From Isoetes taiwanensis (lineage: Eukaryota; Streptophyta; Lycopodiopsida; Isoetales; Isoetaceae): 64,000 nt of DNA. The notes below the pieces were generated by a model. That model worked only from the letters and a program-made list of their open reading frames with translations, made no database searches and was not told the DNA's origin. How positions within the stretch are numbered: position 1 is the stretch's first letter; the number at the start of each line of letters is the position of its first letter. The translations under genes were made by a program, and so were the position numbers. Positions 12,795 to 26,400 of the stretch are shown piece by piece. The DNA lies in the NCBI GenBank assembly GCA_021234155.1, contig JAJEKV010000004.1, positions 2,497,248 to 2,561,247 of the forward strand, given 5' to 3'.

Positions 12795-13300
12795 GCAATA
12801 TTGCGATGTGGGAAGGATGAGCAAAAAATGCAAACACTGTGGGGCTTTGGTTTGGAAGGATGAACTTGGTACATTTTGTTGTTCAAATGGGAAGGTTTCA
12901 TTGCTACCTTTCCCCACACCCCCTCTAGCTCTCATGGACCGGTACACACGAGGGGATGAGATTGGAAAGGATTGTCGATCTGGTATTAGAAAATATAACA
13001 ATGTCCTTGCATTTGCCTCATTGGCTGTCAAACTCGATGCCTCTTTGGAAAACTCCGTTGGAAGTGCATACACTTTCAGAGTCAACTTTGCTGCCTGGTA
13101 GTCAGGATGATAGTTCCTGTTTCACACAAGTTTATATCATGGATGGGCATGAATTGTAACTAGATCATCGTTGAACATTTAGTGCTATCAAAGACCCACC
13201 TTCCATGCCTGAAGACGGTGCCAATACAATTTCAAGGTTCACAAGGAATGTGGTTTACACAGATGCTTTTGATGGACGTAAGTGTCATGTCCTCGACTAA
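12795..13300 (+). pseudogene. Helitron Rep/helicase N-terminal domain fragment
   Basis: A 97-codon frame at 12808-13101 matches the Helitron_like_N region: MSKKCKHCGALVW, then CCSNGKV and FPTPPL, then IRKYNNVLAFASLAVKLD and YTFRV. After a frameshift near 13090 the expected continuation appears in another frame (LPGSQDDSSCFTQVYIMD, then remnants up to about 13270). The HUH nuclease core and the helicase are absent. Known full-length Rep-helicases exceed 1,000 residues, so this is only a small 5' piece. It stops shortly before a LINE that begins about 13.56 kb. I did not find Helitron termini. Confidence 0.8.
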
Positions 13301-13559
13301 CATTCTAACGTCCATAGTGCATGTATATGTGTTTTTTTTCAAGGGTTCCCATGTCTCTTTGGTGTTTATTGACCTTCTGAATTTGTGCAGATCATAAAGC
13401 CCTAAGCACTCTTCGTACCTCGGGAACTTGAAAATCCTAAGTCAAGGGCAATAGTTCACATACGTCGTACAGATGGTAAGTGTAAGATTTGTTAGTTCTA
13501 ACAATAATAATTTCTTATATGCTTCTTAATAGGTTATTTGATCATCTTAATTAATGAGT

Positions 13560-16390
13560 TTATCAATGCATTTCTCCTAGCTCCAGTGCCAGAACTTGAT
13601 ATCATTCGTGATTTCGCGACAGGCATAGGAACAAGAGATGAGGAGACTTTGTCAGACTACTATCCACTTTATGTCACTTTAGATTGGAGGCACTCAGTGG
13701 CGTGGCCACAGGACAGGCACCCCCGGGGTTTGGGATACAACCCGAACTATAGGAAGCAAGCAGGATATGAGGTGGAGCTTGAACGCGAGCTACAGGGGAT
13801 TGATGCCCTCTATCCATTGCATGATAAGTGTGAATGGTTGGTGAAGGCTTTACTCGCAGCAGCCAGTAAATGCTTTGCGCTTTGCGCGACAAAAAGCTCC
13901 CCGCCGAGGGACACTGTGCAATTCCCTCAAAACTCTGGTTTAACGCGGAATGTAAGGCTCTAAAGAGTTAGCTACGCACCATCTTAGATCCACAGCTCGC
14001 CCGCCACGCCATTAGGGACTATAAGGCATTCTTGAAATCCAAAAAGCATCGCTACATTGCGTAAAATCAGCAACGATGTTTGATCTACTTGATGACCGAG
14101 CCAAAAGCCTTTTGGTAGTAGAGTGTTGTATAAGAGGCATCAACCACCGGAAATGTTACCGCTTGCACCGGTGGAGACAACGGTTGGCGGTTGCCATGAC
14201 CCCCGAGCAATTGCCGACGGCGTGCGAGATCAACTATGAGAAATACTGCGCAGCTCTCGAGGCGGACATCCACCAGGGTCTTAGGCATCTTGCGAATGGT
14301 AAAGCAAAGGGCTTGCAGGGACTTCAGGCCGAGCTGTTGAAATGGGGTGGGCCAGCTTTGCTCGGACCTTTGACAGGGATAATCAATCAAGCCATCGAGA
14401 GGGGCCTCAGCAGGAATGGATGGTTAGTAAAGTCACCCCTATTCATAAGACGGGAAGCAGGGATGACTCCACCAACTACCGTATGATCATGGTGAGCCCG
14501 CTACTCGCAAAACTTCTAGCAGGGGTGCTGGAGAAGAAGCTAACGCAATGGGCGGAGGAAACTGGAGTGCGTGCAGTTGGCCAGGCAGGTTTCCGCCCTG
14601 CCCACTCCACGAGTGATCATATTTTTACTCTCAGAATCCTTATGGAAGCTAGCCGCAATGCACGACGTGACTGTATTGTTTGCTTTCGGGATTTTAAGAC
14701 GGCATATGATACGGTCCCCGGGACTGTTGTGGCAACGCTTTGGGGAGCTACATGTCCCACAAGATTTGCGTAAATGCCATCTACCGGCCGTATGACTAAT
14801 ATATGCCACTTTGCTGCGTCGGACCAACGGGTGAACGAAACCATAGGTGTTAACACAGGGATGCCCGTTATCTCCAACGCTTTTTGGACTCTATATTGAC
14901 AAGTTGGAAACCTGGATGCAAGAACATGGAGGTGGTGGCCCGCGGTTGCCAGAGGCATATACAGTGAAACAGTTGCTCTATGCAGACGATCTGGGCTTAT
15001 TATCCCATATATCCAGGAGTATGCATGAACATTTGGATGCTCTCAAATCAATTACGGACATAGCAGAATGACAAATCAACCGCCAGAAAACCAAGCCGCT
15101 ATTGCCAATCACATGTCACAAGAAAGATGATATCCCAGACTTCTATTACATAGGACAAAGGATGGAAGTTGTAAGGACCTTTAAGTATCTGGGAATCAAT
15201 TTCTCTGCTAACATGCTATGGGATGACTGTGTAGAAAGGAGGGTCAGCGCGGGATGGAAAGCCCTGTATGCAATGCAGAATAGCTGTCACATAATAGATC
15301 TCTGCGATTGGGCACGCAAAGCACACTTGTTTCGAGCACTCGTGGAACCAGTACTACTGTATGGGGTAGAGGTCTGGGGGCCCGCGATTAGCAAGGGTAC
15401 TTGGGATAAGCTAGAGAGGGTGCAGAAGGCTTTCCTGACATACAGCCTAGGCGTCAAGGACACGGTGCCTTATCCAATTTTGTTGTATGAGACTTGCTTT
15501 TGGCCCCTGCAGCATTCTGCTATGCGCAGGCACCTTGCATATTTCCATAAGGTTGACAAAATAGATGCACAACGTCTTCCTCCCCGGGCTCTGTTATTGG
15601 CACAAGGGCCGCAACGTCTGAAGAGAGTATGGCAAGAGCATTGTAGGGGATGGTTCGCACGATGGTCCATAGACTATCAACACATTGTGGATATGTCGGA
15701 TATCGCAGAGCAGGAGCTGCATTTGAATGCGTGCTTTGCTGCCTCTCTGTGGGATGCGCCCACTCTTGCAAAGCCCAAAACAGAGCACTACCACATACAG
15801 GTCAATCCGTCCCTTGAGCACGACCTCCACCAGTATCTGAAGGCACACATTTCCACCAAGAAACGAAGAGCTATAACTGCAATAAGGACAGGGTCCCACC
15901 ATCTCAGAATTGAGACAGGCCGCTGGGGTACGGATGGAGGGCAGGGAATCCCCCGGCATGAGAGATTATGCCAGTGCTGTCACATGCAGATAGTAGAAGA
16001 TGAACACCATGCTCTACCGGAATGCCCGGCATATGCACACGTCCGAGCAGCTCATGCCGATCTCAGATGCTTTGAGATAGCAATTCACCAACTGCTGGCT
16101 TCGCCAATGGTGGCATGTCTTGCGTCCTACATTCTGCAAGTCTCCACCGTCAAGGAGTCCCTCACAGCACAGGGAATGTGAGCGCCCAAATAGGGCCTCT
16201 CAACGCCTACTACAAGGGTTTTTCCTCCCACATGGGGGGTTTTTTCATCCCAGTGGTAGAGACACATTGTACAGGGTTTCTGTACATTGTACAGGGTTTC
16301 TGTGGTTTTATTTTGTGTTTGAAAACTTTCCGCTCTATTGTAAAACCGTCTCATAGGCTAGTTGGTCTCCGTGGACATTAAAATATACTT
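13560..16390 (+). mobile_element. 5'-truncated LINE with RT and C-terminal domain, frame-broken
   Basis: Coding begins at the very end of the endonuclease domain (SDYYPLYVTLDW, where SDHxPL is usual). The reverse transcriptase follows in shifting frames: AELLKWGGPALLG and KVTPIHKTGSRDDSTNYR (13.9-14.5 kb), QAGFRPAHSTSDHI and FRDFKTAYDTVP (14.58-14.73 kb, catalytic Asp kept), QGCPLSPTLFGLYIDKLE, and LLYADDLGLL (14.85-15.0 kb, active-site DD kept). The long 359-codon frame at 15102-16181 covers the thumb/C-terminal part (FKYLGINF, LVEPVLLYGVEVWG) and a zf-RVT-like cluster CQCCHMQIVEDEHHALPECP. Stops and frameshifts at several points (for example the TGA near 15069) make it inactive. The 3' end is TTGGTCTCCGTGGACATTAAAA plus a TTCC-rich tail. 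I do not assign a clade. Confidence 0.88.
16264..16303 (+). repeat. 20-bp perfect tandem duplication in the LINE 3' UTR
   Basis: The unit ACATTGTACAGGGTTTCTGT occurs twice in succession, without change, inside the LINE 3' untranslated part. Confidence 0.9.
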
Positions 16391-16414
16391 CCTTCCTTTC
16401 CTTCCTTCCTTTCT
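16389..16414 (+). repeat. TTCC-type tail of the LINE
   Basis: Irregular TTCC/TTTCC units start a few bases after the terminal motif GTGGACATTAAAA. The unit matches the tail of the minus-strand copy at 36.03 kb and differs from the TATTC tails at 8.6 and 10.05 kb. Confidence 0.8.
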
Positions 16415-17589
16415 ATCTTCTTCTGAAATGATATCTTATTATTGTGGGAGTTATGCAGTAATTGATAACACACACTGGCGTGTTGTTGTGTTGGATTAAA
16501 AAAAGTTCCCCTCCAAATATACATGTAGGGAAACTTGCTTCAAGTCAGGAGGCATCACACACATTGGTGTTTGTGATGTTCCATAGTGCCTATTTCGTAG
16601 ATGCTTGCCCTTAAGTATGTTTCTTATTCTTATTCTTTGAAAGGGATAATTTGCATATGTTAAGTGTTTCATCTTTGATTTCAATGATTTATTCTTGTCA
16701 TTTCATTTGATACAAGCCTGCCTGAGGTATCTCTTTCCATTTGTTCATTTGCTTCGTAATTGTTCCATTTGTTCATTTTGGTAAGGCCATGGCAATGGCA
16801 TTGGCAATACTTTATATCAAATAAACAAGTTGTTTATCAATCTTGTCAAAGCCTCAAACCAAAATGCGAGTTTATTATTTGCTCTTCATGCCAACAATAG
16901 GCTATAATGATTTGCGGGATATATTAAGATTAATGCATTACGCCAAGTATAAAAGATGCAGTTTCAAGTACGATTATACCCCATCTGGACTTCCAACATT
17001 GTATCATGGCGTCTACTTATTACTAGAGTCTGTAGAAGGCTACTTGGAAAGTCATTTCAATAAAAAATAGGGCACAAAATCCACAGTCGAAAGTAAATAT
17101 CATGATACGTAATTTGAGTTTGTCAGAGATCAGAGAAGGGTTACAAAGAGAGGGCACATGCTAGATTTACTGGGACAATGAGAATAACTTTGGAGCGATC
17201 TAAACTCTACTCTACACAGCTCCTAGTTTTACTACAAACTTTAAACTAAGTCTCTCTGTGTGTGAGGGAGGGGGGAGGAAGCTTCAATACCCGAGTGCAC
17301 CACACCTCATGCATCACTATAATGATGGTTTATTGCTTCCATAGTTGAGCCAAGATAAGGCTTTTTCATTGACTATGGCACATGTTTATGCGATTCTCAG
17401 CCCTTGGTAAACCATATACCTTTGATTCTTTGAATTTGAAAGCCTCAATAATGGATGGATACCCGTCTATGGGGTGTTTACCTTCTAAAAAGAGAAATAT
17501 TTGCGGCGCCTTAGCCACCGCAATTAATTTCTTATAGGAATAAATGCATATGAAAATCTTTTTCATCCCAAACGCGTTACGGGACAGGT
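16415..17589. other. No recognised gene
   Basis: The 75-codon plus frame at 16843-17070 (contains YDYTPSGLPTLYHGVYLLLE) is the only frame with protein-like composition. I do not recognise it, and no splice or domain evidence supports it. Confidence 0.4.
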
Positions 17590-17865
17590 GCATATAGAGG
17601 GCAAAAGCCCATATGAAACTTGAGGATGAAGCCTCATCACAAAACACAATAACAATAACAAAGTATCAAATTATAAAGCAGAGCAGTGCAAGGCTATCCA
17701 CAACTGACCCATGGATTAGAGGACTACTGATCACGACTAATAGCCTGACCTCCACGATATACTGTCCATTTCTTTTCTCGACGCGCTTCTCGAACCCGAC
17801 AAAGTTCCTCTTGCTGTCTAATGTACTAGGTTGAGATATTCCTGGACAGAAAAGGTGGTGCCTTT
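17590..17865 (-). repeat. Partial copy of the 36.3-36.5-kb LINE 3' region
   Basis: From GGGCAAAAGCCC (17599-17610) through AATAGCCTGACCTCC to ATTCCTGGACAGAAAA, the order and much of the sequence match 36285-36535 (AATAGCCTGGCCTCC, TCTTCCTGGACGGAGAAA). The 36-kb copy is the 3' region of a minus-strand LINE, so this is probably an older truncated relative in the same orientation. Confidence 0.55.
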
Positions 17866-17952
17866 TAGGTGATTGTCATCGAGGACGATCACATCCGTTG
17901 ACCCAATCAGATATGCTGAGATGAGGCATCTGCCTGTATGTGCATCGCCTCA

Positions 17953-18020
17953 GTGAAAAAATACGTCGTCTCTGTAGCTGAGTGAGGTGAAAAAAATACG
18001 TCGTTGTCTCTGTAGCTGAG
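17953..18020 (+). repeat. ~32-bp imperfect tandem duplication
   Basis: GTGAAAAAATACGTCG followed by TCTCTGTAGCTGAG occurs at 17953-17982 and again, with small insertions, at 17987-18020. Confidence 0.85.
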
Positions 18021-18029
18021 CAATCACTC

Positions 18030-21000
18030 ATCTCTGCAAGCCTGACAATGCAAAAGTTGAGGGCCCATATCCGATGAGTGCTACCTGACAATAAATCCAC
18101 CACAGAGGTCGAAGCCTCTGCAAATCTAGTGTGCATCAACTCCTCGTCCAAAGTCTGCGTGGAGATGTGTATTCAGCCACAATATCATGTTACACATTTG
18201 AACAACCGTCTGTCTATGAAAGTTCGAGTCCAATTGTTGTGACATCTGTTGATCTGTCTGAGCCATAACATCCGTGCATGTGGTATGGTTGGTCTGGATA
18301 ATGCCATCTACACATTGCTGCTTATCGGAGGAAGGCAGTTCTGTAGGGCTATTTGCCAAGACTTTCGAAATAAGCATGATAAGTAGTTAAAACAGTTCCT
18401 TACCTTCGAGTATTGGGCCTATTGTAGTATGTTCCATGGCTCTGAAGAAGATACCTTGATCTGATGAAGAGAGTTGTGGGACCAGTCGGTGATGCAGGTA
18501 TATGAACTAATTTCAGAGATCTAATTTTGATATGATGGCATTAGACTTCTTTCGGGTCTGCCTTGTCATATTGAATGTTGGAACCCCGATTCAGGACCGA
18601 GTTATAGAATAAGAGGGAAGTGAAGCCGCGTATAGCAACTATACTACAAGGAAATCCCCTCTGCAATATGCCCTACTGCAAGAATCTCTCTTGTTAGTAC
18701 AAATCAGTTTTGAATTGGTCTGCAAGAAGCTTTCCTGAAAATCAACCTCTGAGGCTAAGAGGATCGGGTCATGGCTGTGGCAGGAGATTCGGCTATTCTT
18801 GGTTTGATGCCTACATTCTTGGCAGGTCGGCCGCCTCTATTCTATTGAAAGGACATGGGGTCCTCATAGATTGCTCGCAAGCAGATCTAAGATGTGGTCA
18901 GTGAAGGTTAAAACACATCTGCTAAAATTTTGCCCAGACCAATAGTGCGAATCTCCTTTCTGTCTGGACTAGTGAACAAAAAGCAATGAGAAGAAGTTGT
19001 AATTGATTCTCCCCACACAAAGAAATCAGAGAGCTGTAGGAAATTCATGAGAGCTGTCAGATGGGGTTAGATGAGAACATCCCAAAAATGAGTAGGATAT
19101 GTCAAATTAGATAATTAAATAGCAGGACAAAGTCCAATTTGATTAAACTAAGGATGCCATATAAATACATTAAAAATTAAAACAATAAGAATTTGACATC
19201 TGCAAAGATACAATAATAGTCAAATATAAGTTACCTACCTGTAAATGTACCTGGTACAACATCATAATAAAGTTCCAGAGGCTGCCTTCCAATGAAAATT
19301 ATTTCTATTAAAAAAAGAAGAAGAAGAAGAAGAAGAAGAAGAAGAAGAGATTTTAACGCCACGCCACAAGGCAGCGTCCTATCGGACATGTGACACATCC
19401 TTAAAAGTGCGCATCCTTAACATGTTTTCACCAAGTTAGAAGTGCAGGCGGAGCTACCTTGCCTCTTTTCTTTCCATTGACTATTTATCCAAATGCTTCA
19501 TCTTTTCTTAAGAGTATGCTTAAGGCCTAAAAAGTTGTATGTCCATTGGTATAGTTGGATATAGAGCATTGTTTCAGAGTTCTTCTCCATTTCTTTGGGT
19601 CCTATTTGATCAATTGAATCTATTGTTGCATGTATGCATTCCTCTACTCAGAAGCGATGGATGTATGCAGGGGTTCGTACTCTTGAAGTTTGGTATCTGG
19701 ATGGCCAACTTTGCTCATGGCAATGGTTTTGAGACAAGTATATGTTGAAGAATTGACATATATGATTTGGGCTAAAGTTGAAAATCATCTCGAGTATTAT
19801 TTCAAAAGCTGTATCTACCTGTTTTTTCAAAATGGTGGCTTCAAATGCCTCAACGAAATATGGTATGATTTAGAATATTGTGTGATGGAGTATGGTTCTC
19901 CAAACGCGAATATCCTTTTGTGGTAGGTGGTATATAGAAGTCTTCATGTTGATGTTTATGTACATAGTTTTAAAGCGCAAGTTCCACTATGTCCCATATG
20001 TGGCTTATTGTATAACATAGACTGAAGCAAGAAATAGCAAGAACTCTGTGTTTCCGGAATTGTTACGACTCTTTCTAGTGGAAATTTGCAAGGAAAATGC
20101 ATATGTTCAGCATATCAAGACTCAGTATCAAACTCAAGGGTGGCCATGAAATTGAAAAATTACTCTTTTTTGCGCAAACATCTTCAGGATTTTCCAATTG
20201 ATGTTTGCTTTCGTTTTTCTATATGCTTCATCGATATTGCAAATTTATGTTAAATGTTCTACAAATTTTACCAGACAATAGTAGCAAAGGTATCATTATG
20301 AGAACTACATGTACAATGCTTCATCTGCAATGTTCAATTAAGCCAACCAATCCTCTACATTTGATATGGTGGTGCTCGGGGAAGCGGCTGTGGGGGAGCA
20401 AGAGAGATAAAAAGAAAGACGAAAATATTTATCCATGCCTTGTAACCACATCTAGGTAAGTAGAAATTATTCCTATAGTTAATATCCTTAAGAGTTAAAA
20501 TTGGAAGTTAATAAAAGGCAATGTCTTTTATCTAATATAGGCATCTAGGCATTTTAGAAAAGGATATACTAGACTATTAAAGGGGGCAATGAACGGATGG
20601 CACGGGTAGCGGGAGCATATAGCGAATAACAGGCAACCTCTTGGCGACAAGTCTAAGTCTAATCGACTACAGTAGTTCAACGACCAGGTATGAACAACAA
20701 GGCGACTATTCTGCTATAATTCGGCAGTCGACCCAGCTCCTACGCCTTAACCAGCTTCAGTGGGAAAACCTCAAGCCATCATCAGCTATTCTTCGATCAT
20801 TTCCATTCCATATAATCTTGAGAAAGTTTATTGTTTAAAGGATTGATTGAACTGAATTGAATTCTCAATCCTTGATGATGACCCAAAGTCAAACCTTAGC
20901 CTATTCTTCATTGCTAGCTCTTTCCCTAAATTTATGACGTTCTAGAGATGGACATCTCTAGTGGTTGAATTTGGTTTCTCCTATAACCTGTCATATTCAA

Positions 21001-21138
21001 AAAATTCAGTCTTTCTCTGGAATTCTCTTACCCAGGACGACCTGGTTGGGTGGTGAGAGGGGTGATTTGCCTTTGTTTGTCTTATTTGCTGATGAATGTT
21101 TTGCAGATAAAGCTTAGAGATTCCTGGTTCGTATCAAA
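18030..21138. other. No recognised gene; (GAA)n at 19316-19350
   Basis: Frames up to 84 codons on both strands are unrecognised. The GAA run at 19316-19350 is followed by ATTTTAACGCCACGCC, which on the minus strand reads GGCGTGGCGTTAAAAT. That resembles the terminal motif of the local LINEs (GTGGACGTTAAAA plus microsatellite), so this may be another minus-strand LINE end. Support is weak. Confidence 0.4.
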
Positions 21139-21139
21139 T

Positions 21140-21152
21140 TGGTATCATAGCA
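21140..21152 (+). other. Possible primer-binding site of a decayed LTR element
   Basis: TGGTATCATAGC differs by one base from the TGGTATCAGAGC primer-binding site (initiator tRNA-Met) seen twice elsewhere in this window. The downstream A/G-rich DNA to 21.88 kb could be a decayed gag region. No LTR was identified, so this is tentative. Confidence 0.3.
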
Positions 21153-21878
21153 CGATTCTGGTTTCTTTAGGAACTGTGGAATATGGTTTTTTAGAATTAA
21201 ATTCTAGAATTTAAAAGGGAACTCTAGAACCTAGGTGGATTTATTTAGCAATTTTTCTGAAGAACAGATGCATACAGTCAGACGGTCAAGAATCATGTTC
21301 TTGATCTATCTCATGCTTTTATTGAAGTAGAATATCATCCAGTAGTTTAAAAGGTCTCAGATTTTGTATCAAAGAATCTCTATGATTACCCTTTACTGTT
21401 GCAAGAGCATTTTGGGATATTGAAATAGCAAGTTTGAAGATTGTGGATTACTTGACTTACGCAAGGTAAAGATTGTCGACATTGAAGATTTCAGATCACG
21501 TGAATCAATCAAGAAATTGCAGAAATTGATTAGGATTAAGGAAGACCATATTGAGTAATCAAGAATGAGAGTGATCCTCCACTAGAGCATTACTTTCAGC
21601 CAGATTGGCTCCTGCAGAATTTATAATAGGATGTTATTAAGAAGGATTTGCTACAAGAAGTGATAAAAAAAACATTTACTTGTTGTAAGAGTTATGCAAG
21701 AGGCTTTCAAGAGGACGTGGAAACAAGAGTATAGAAAGCAAGAACTGCTGCATTAAATTCAACTGCGAATTTCAAGGATACATCATAAACAACCTTGCAG
21801 GGATCATCAACGAATCGTTTCAAGACACCCCCCATCTCATTTTCTGCTTCAACAAATACTAAAGCAGTCAGGCTTCTA
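21153..21878. other. No recognised gene before the LARD-like element
   Basis: No open frame of note apart from minus-strand 21707-21910, which crosses the LTR edge. The stretch may be internal DNA of an older LTR element into which the next element inserted. Confidence 0.35.
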
Positions 21879-23455
21879 TGACGCTCCCCGAATCCATACG
21901 ATGCTCCCATCGTATAAATACGGGAAATTCCCCTCCCATGGCGAATCCATCACCACGGAAAGGCCCTCCGTCTGACGCGGACCACTTGTGATGGCCAAGT
22001 GTCCGGTCATTCGTCCCACGCCTTCTATGGCAATCCTATATAGCGGAAGCGTACATACATGTTAGCACCTAGCAACAATACTAACAAATAATATACCACC
22101 ACGAGGGGTGGCCCATCATCATCAATATAACTAACAACAGAATACTAACATAACAAAGGAAATACACCATAACTAAGGGCTCTACCCCGGGCTCAAACTC
22201 CATGGGGACGACTGACGGTCAGGGCCTCAAGATAACAGCAGACAGAGGTATAACATGGCGTTGGCTGGCATAAGACAATGGCTAGGGTTGTCCACTCCAT
22301 CCGCCCCTCCTGTGCACACTTTGCAGATAGGCTGAATCATGCTATGACGTGCTTGTAGCCCTCCGGAGACGCAATCCCAAGGAATCACCCTTCGGGACTA
22401 CTCCGGGTTACATCTCCCCGGTTCGATGAGGCAGGTCAGAGAGGCGTCTCCTTCCCGAGTATGACAGATCCCTGGGTGTGCTAGAGAACACGTGCCCCCT
22501 CAGTGACCCCCGCATCCGTACCCGACTTACTCTCCTAAATCTAAAGGTCAGTTCACCAACCCGTTCGAGCCCAGGATGGCCATCTATGACTCATGCCCTC
22601 CGGCCTAGAGAGTGTCAGACCCATACCCGGCCCTCACACAGTGACCGGCTATAGGCCTAGCACACTATAGGGGTCCTGTAGCCACGCTAGGCAGGACCCC
22701 ACCCCCGATTCACCTTCATACTCGTTGTCTGGTGCTTAACCACATCATAGTATCCACAGCCAGGTAGGCTCTTGTGCACAGGCCGCATTTACTGGGTTTT
22801 AAGGGTTCTATCTAGGAACATCTCTACTTCTAGATGGCCTTTAGGTCTCTATCCCCCTTTTACCCATACAACACAGGAGAAACAGAAAGAAAGCTATCCT
22901 TATACATCCATCCATCCATAACTTCGAATAGAACATAAAATGGAGATTAACCATACATCTATTCATACAAGGGTTAATCTTAGCTACCTTCGGAGCATAC
23001 AAGGGTTAGTCCTATGACTATCTAGGAATCCAAGCTATCTACGTACTAACCAGGATCAAGCTAGATCCACTATCGCTCGGGTTCTCCATCCTTCTGGCTG
23101 GAACAAGTTGGAACAACAGCTCCTCCTCCACCAACCCCCAATTCGAACTGGGGCAAATGGGGGTGTAAAACCCCAATTTGGGTCCCAAGTTAGTAACTCT
23201 CCCTTGCCCAATCGATTTGGGCCAGGTGGCAACTCTGGGTTGGCTAATATTAACTAATTTAATAATTTAGCCCCTTTTAATATTAGGTTAAGCCCTAAAT
23301 TCGAATTAGGGTTATGGGTTAGGTTTCCACCTTTATAATTTAATTGTTAACATAGCTAACCTTAGCTTATGAATAATTAATGTGCCATTAATTATTCATA
23401 GTGACGTGTCATGTATTTATACTTAAAAAGGCGTATAAATATGTGGAACGTCACA
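21879..23455 (-). repeat. Left LTR (3' LTR in element sense), complete
   Basis: Runs from TGACGCTCCCCGAATCC to GGAACGTCACA on the plus strand, about 1.58 kb. Reversed, it begins TGTGACG and ends CGTCA, the expected TG...CA style. It includes the outer ~135 bp that the right copy lacks. Confidence 0.85.
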
Positions 23456-23468
23456 TTCTCCCCACCTT
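23456..23468 (-). other. Polypurine tract of the LARD-like element
   Basis: On the minus strand AAGGTGGGGAGAA directly precedes the LTR start TGTGACG. This is the expected place for plus-strand priming in an LTR element. Confidence 0.7.
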
Positions 23469-26400
23469 AAAAATGATGCTGTCCTCAGCATCAAGACTAC
23501 TCTTGTTGCAGGGCAACACATCATGGATTAGGAGGAAGTCTCCCCTCCTTAAAGAGATAGCGCGAGGTTATAAGTGACACAGACGTTGTCATGTTCAAAG
23601 TGATTAAGTTTGAAATGACTTGTAATGTGCAATTTATAACTCCGGGATATAAAAGGGAGAGGTATAGATCAGACATGATCATCGCTTAGGACTGTCAGAA
23701 GTCAATAGTCAAGGTTTGTGGAAGTCTCACTGTTTCATTCGTGGTGATGAGTTCACAGTTCATCTAATTTAGAAATCATGCTTTCTATACATACGTGTAA
23801 CTGTTTATATATTATAGACAGGTATAGATATAAGCAACTTCTAGTTGTTCTTATATTATAGCCAACCCTAATTTAATTTTGTATCAAAATTTTGTTTTGC
23901 TATTTTGGTACAGTTTTAACAACTTATATGTTCCTATCCTCAGTGTTTTACATGCCCCTCACATTTATACTTAGCCTTTAATACAATTATATATTGTACT
24001 GTATCTGGTATTTTTACCGAAGTCTTGTTATTTTATCTCATTCCAATATATTCGATTATGTGTTTAGATACCTCTCTTCTTTTGACCATCTTTAATGTTC
24101 CCAGACTCACACTCTCGATCCATAGTTTACGCCTAGCCGTAAGTGATAATCAGACCTTGATATGTAAAGGATAAAGACCCTTAGAAAATGAGGCTGCATT
24201 GTTGATTTATATGTTGGTTTGATTTCAAATAAAGTTCTAAGATGTAAAACTCCAATTGCTATATTGTTGGCTTTAAGTAAAAATAAATATTTCTTTCCAA
24301 AAGTAAGAGATGGTTCTTTAGGTTAATTGACACAAAGGGATTTCGAGGTGAACTGATACTAAAACAAGCTTTATCTCACACGAGCACACGTATTACTTCA
24401 CTAGTTATATCTATATATTTATTAGACATTTAGATATTGTTACATTGACATCTCACAGATACGGCGGAAGCATTGGAAGCATGTCGGGTGCTTCTTGAGG
24501 CTGTTATACAATGAGGGCTAAGCAGGTACTGGGCTCTTACTTGAGGTAGAAGTGCTGAATGTTGGGAATAAGGAGTAGTAAGGTACCCTTATTTTGGATG
24601 GATACTCGAGAAAATTGGTATGACGATGTTTGTTATACCATTGAAACACTGGACCTAATCATTACGAGGCTTGATTTATCATGCAGCATATATATTGCCA
24701 TTCAACGTAGAAGGAGACTGGATATAGCACCATGCAGGTGAGGGAAAAATGACGTATGATTATCTGCCATAGACCACGTCAGAGAGGTACTATACTAATG
24801 TGGAAACTGGATTATAAGTATCCAGCTCCAGAAAGGGAGATCACTTTAGAAGTGTAGGTTTCGACAATGGTGGTAAAGGTATAGAATGTCGAGCCGACAT
24901 TTCATAGCTATTGCTACTTGAAGCGTGGTATGATTCGGGGAAAGGTAGAGAATAATGTTGTATGAGGATGCGGATCCATGAACTATGGATTAAGAATTTA
25001 TGCATATATTGTGTTTCGTAAGGAGATTGATGTTCCTGAGGTGAGCAATGAAGATGCAAGCGTGTGCATGATTAAGATGACCACATAGTCACGTGGATAC
25101 GCTTGATGACGTTGGCCGAATGCATGACCATTCTGCATGGTATAAGTTAAAGAAAATGGACACATCTGATGTCCGTTGGGAGCATCAAGATGCCGAATAA
25201 AAGACTGGACAATAGTGTGGAACGTAGTTCCCACACAAGGTGAAGAGAGTCGAGGTCGAACTGAACGAAGGCAAGAATAAGCATTATGTAAGACTGCTGG
25301 AATGGAAGACGGCAATTGCTAGTAGAAGGTACGAGCGTCTGAAAGCTACAATGTATGTTGGAGCTTTGGTGAAGCTAGACTATGAAGGAAAGTTGACCTC
25401 CAGGCTCCAACTAATGATACATTAAGGAGGCAAGTAATGTACCCACACGACAAGCGGGAGATAAGATGTGCTTGAAAGTTGTTGTAAACAATGTTTCAAC
25501 TATAGAGAATTTGGATGGACACTTTGGATAGACCAAAGTCTGGAGTATGAGGAAGGTAGGTGCCCAATGAACATCTCACCAAGGAGAATGTGCTCTGGAC
25601 TCAGTATCGTGTGTATATCCCAAGGAGTATCTCCGCGTTGGTATATGCATACTAGGACGATTTAATGGTAAAACATAACTAGAAAAAGACAGGATGTATA
25701 CTAGAACTTTTAGTTCATATTCCATATGAATACGGAAGTAATGAAGATAAGAGTTTTTATACTAGACGTTAAACATGTCCACTAGGAACTTAGGGTGGCA
25801 TTTGCCCCTGTGGAAGTTGTGACTAGAGCTTGCGGACCAAGGCAACTAAGGCTAGAGTCTAGAAGGTGTGGTGTTGAAACCACAACATGTCTATGGTACC
25901 AGATAACTGAGTTGAGGAAATAAATTGGCGGCAAGTATGAACATAGCTAGGTGGCTATGTGAACGAGTTACATATGAGTCTAGACTTAGGGTCGGTGCAC
26001 ACATGTTACTATATCACATAATAACAACGTAGTGGTCTTGGATGTCGGAAGGATTTAGTACTACACTGGTGAGGATATCAAGGATGTCAATTGTGACATC
26101 CAGATGCATGTCTTATTGGAAGCTGGTGGAATATTCGTACAAGGCGAGCGAAATATTACTTGACAAGGTTTAAAGAATAAGCATAATGATATGCTTATAT
26201 ACGAAGATATTGGTTGAGGTATGCTTTACCAGAGAGAAGCATTGAAGCTATCCGAATGGTTGGAGTTGAGTATCTTAGATAGTCGTACTAAGGGAGATGA
26301 GAAGAGTTGAAATCAGTGAAGATAGCTAGAGTAAGTCTAGCATATACGGTGATGTTACATTCAAAAGCATCCCGAGGATGATTGGAACGTTGTTGGAATA

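Noticed and set aside
19316-19350. LINE 3' end marked by GAA repeats
   Set aside because: Only a short GGCGTTAAAAT resemblance to the terminal motif; kept as a remark and not called as an element.
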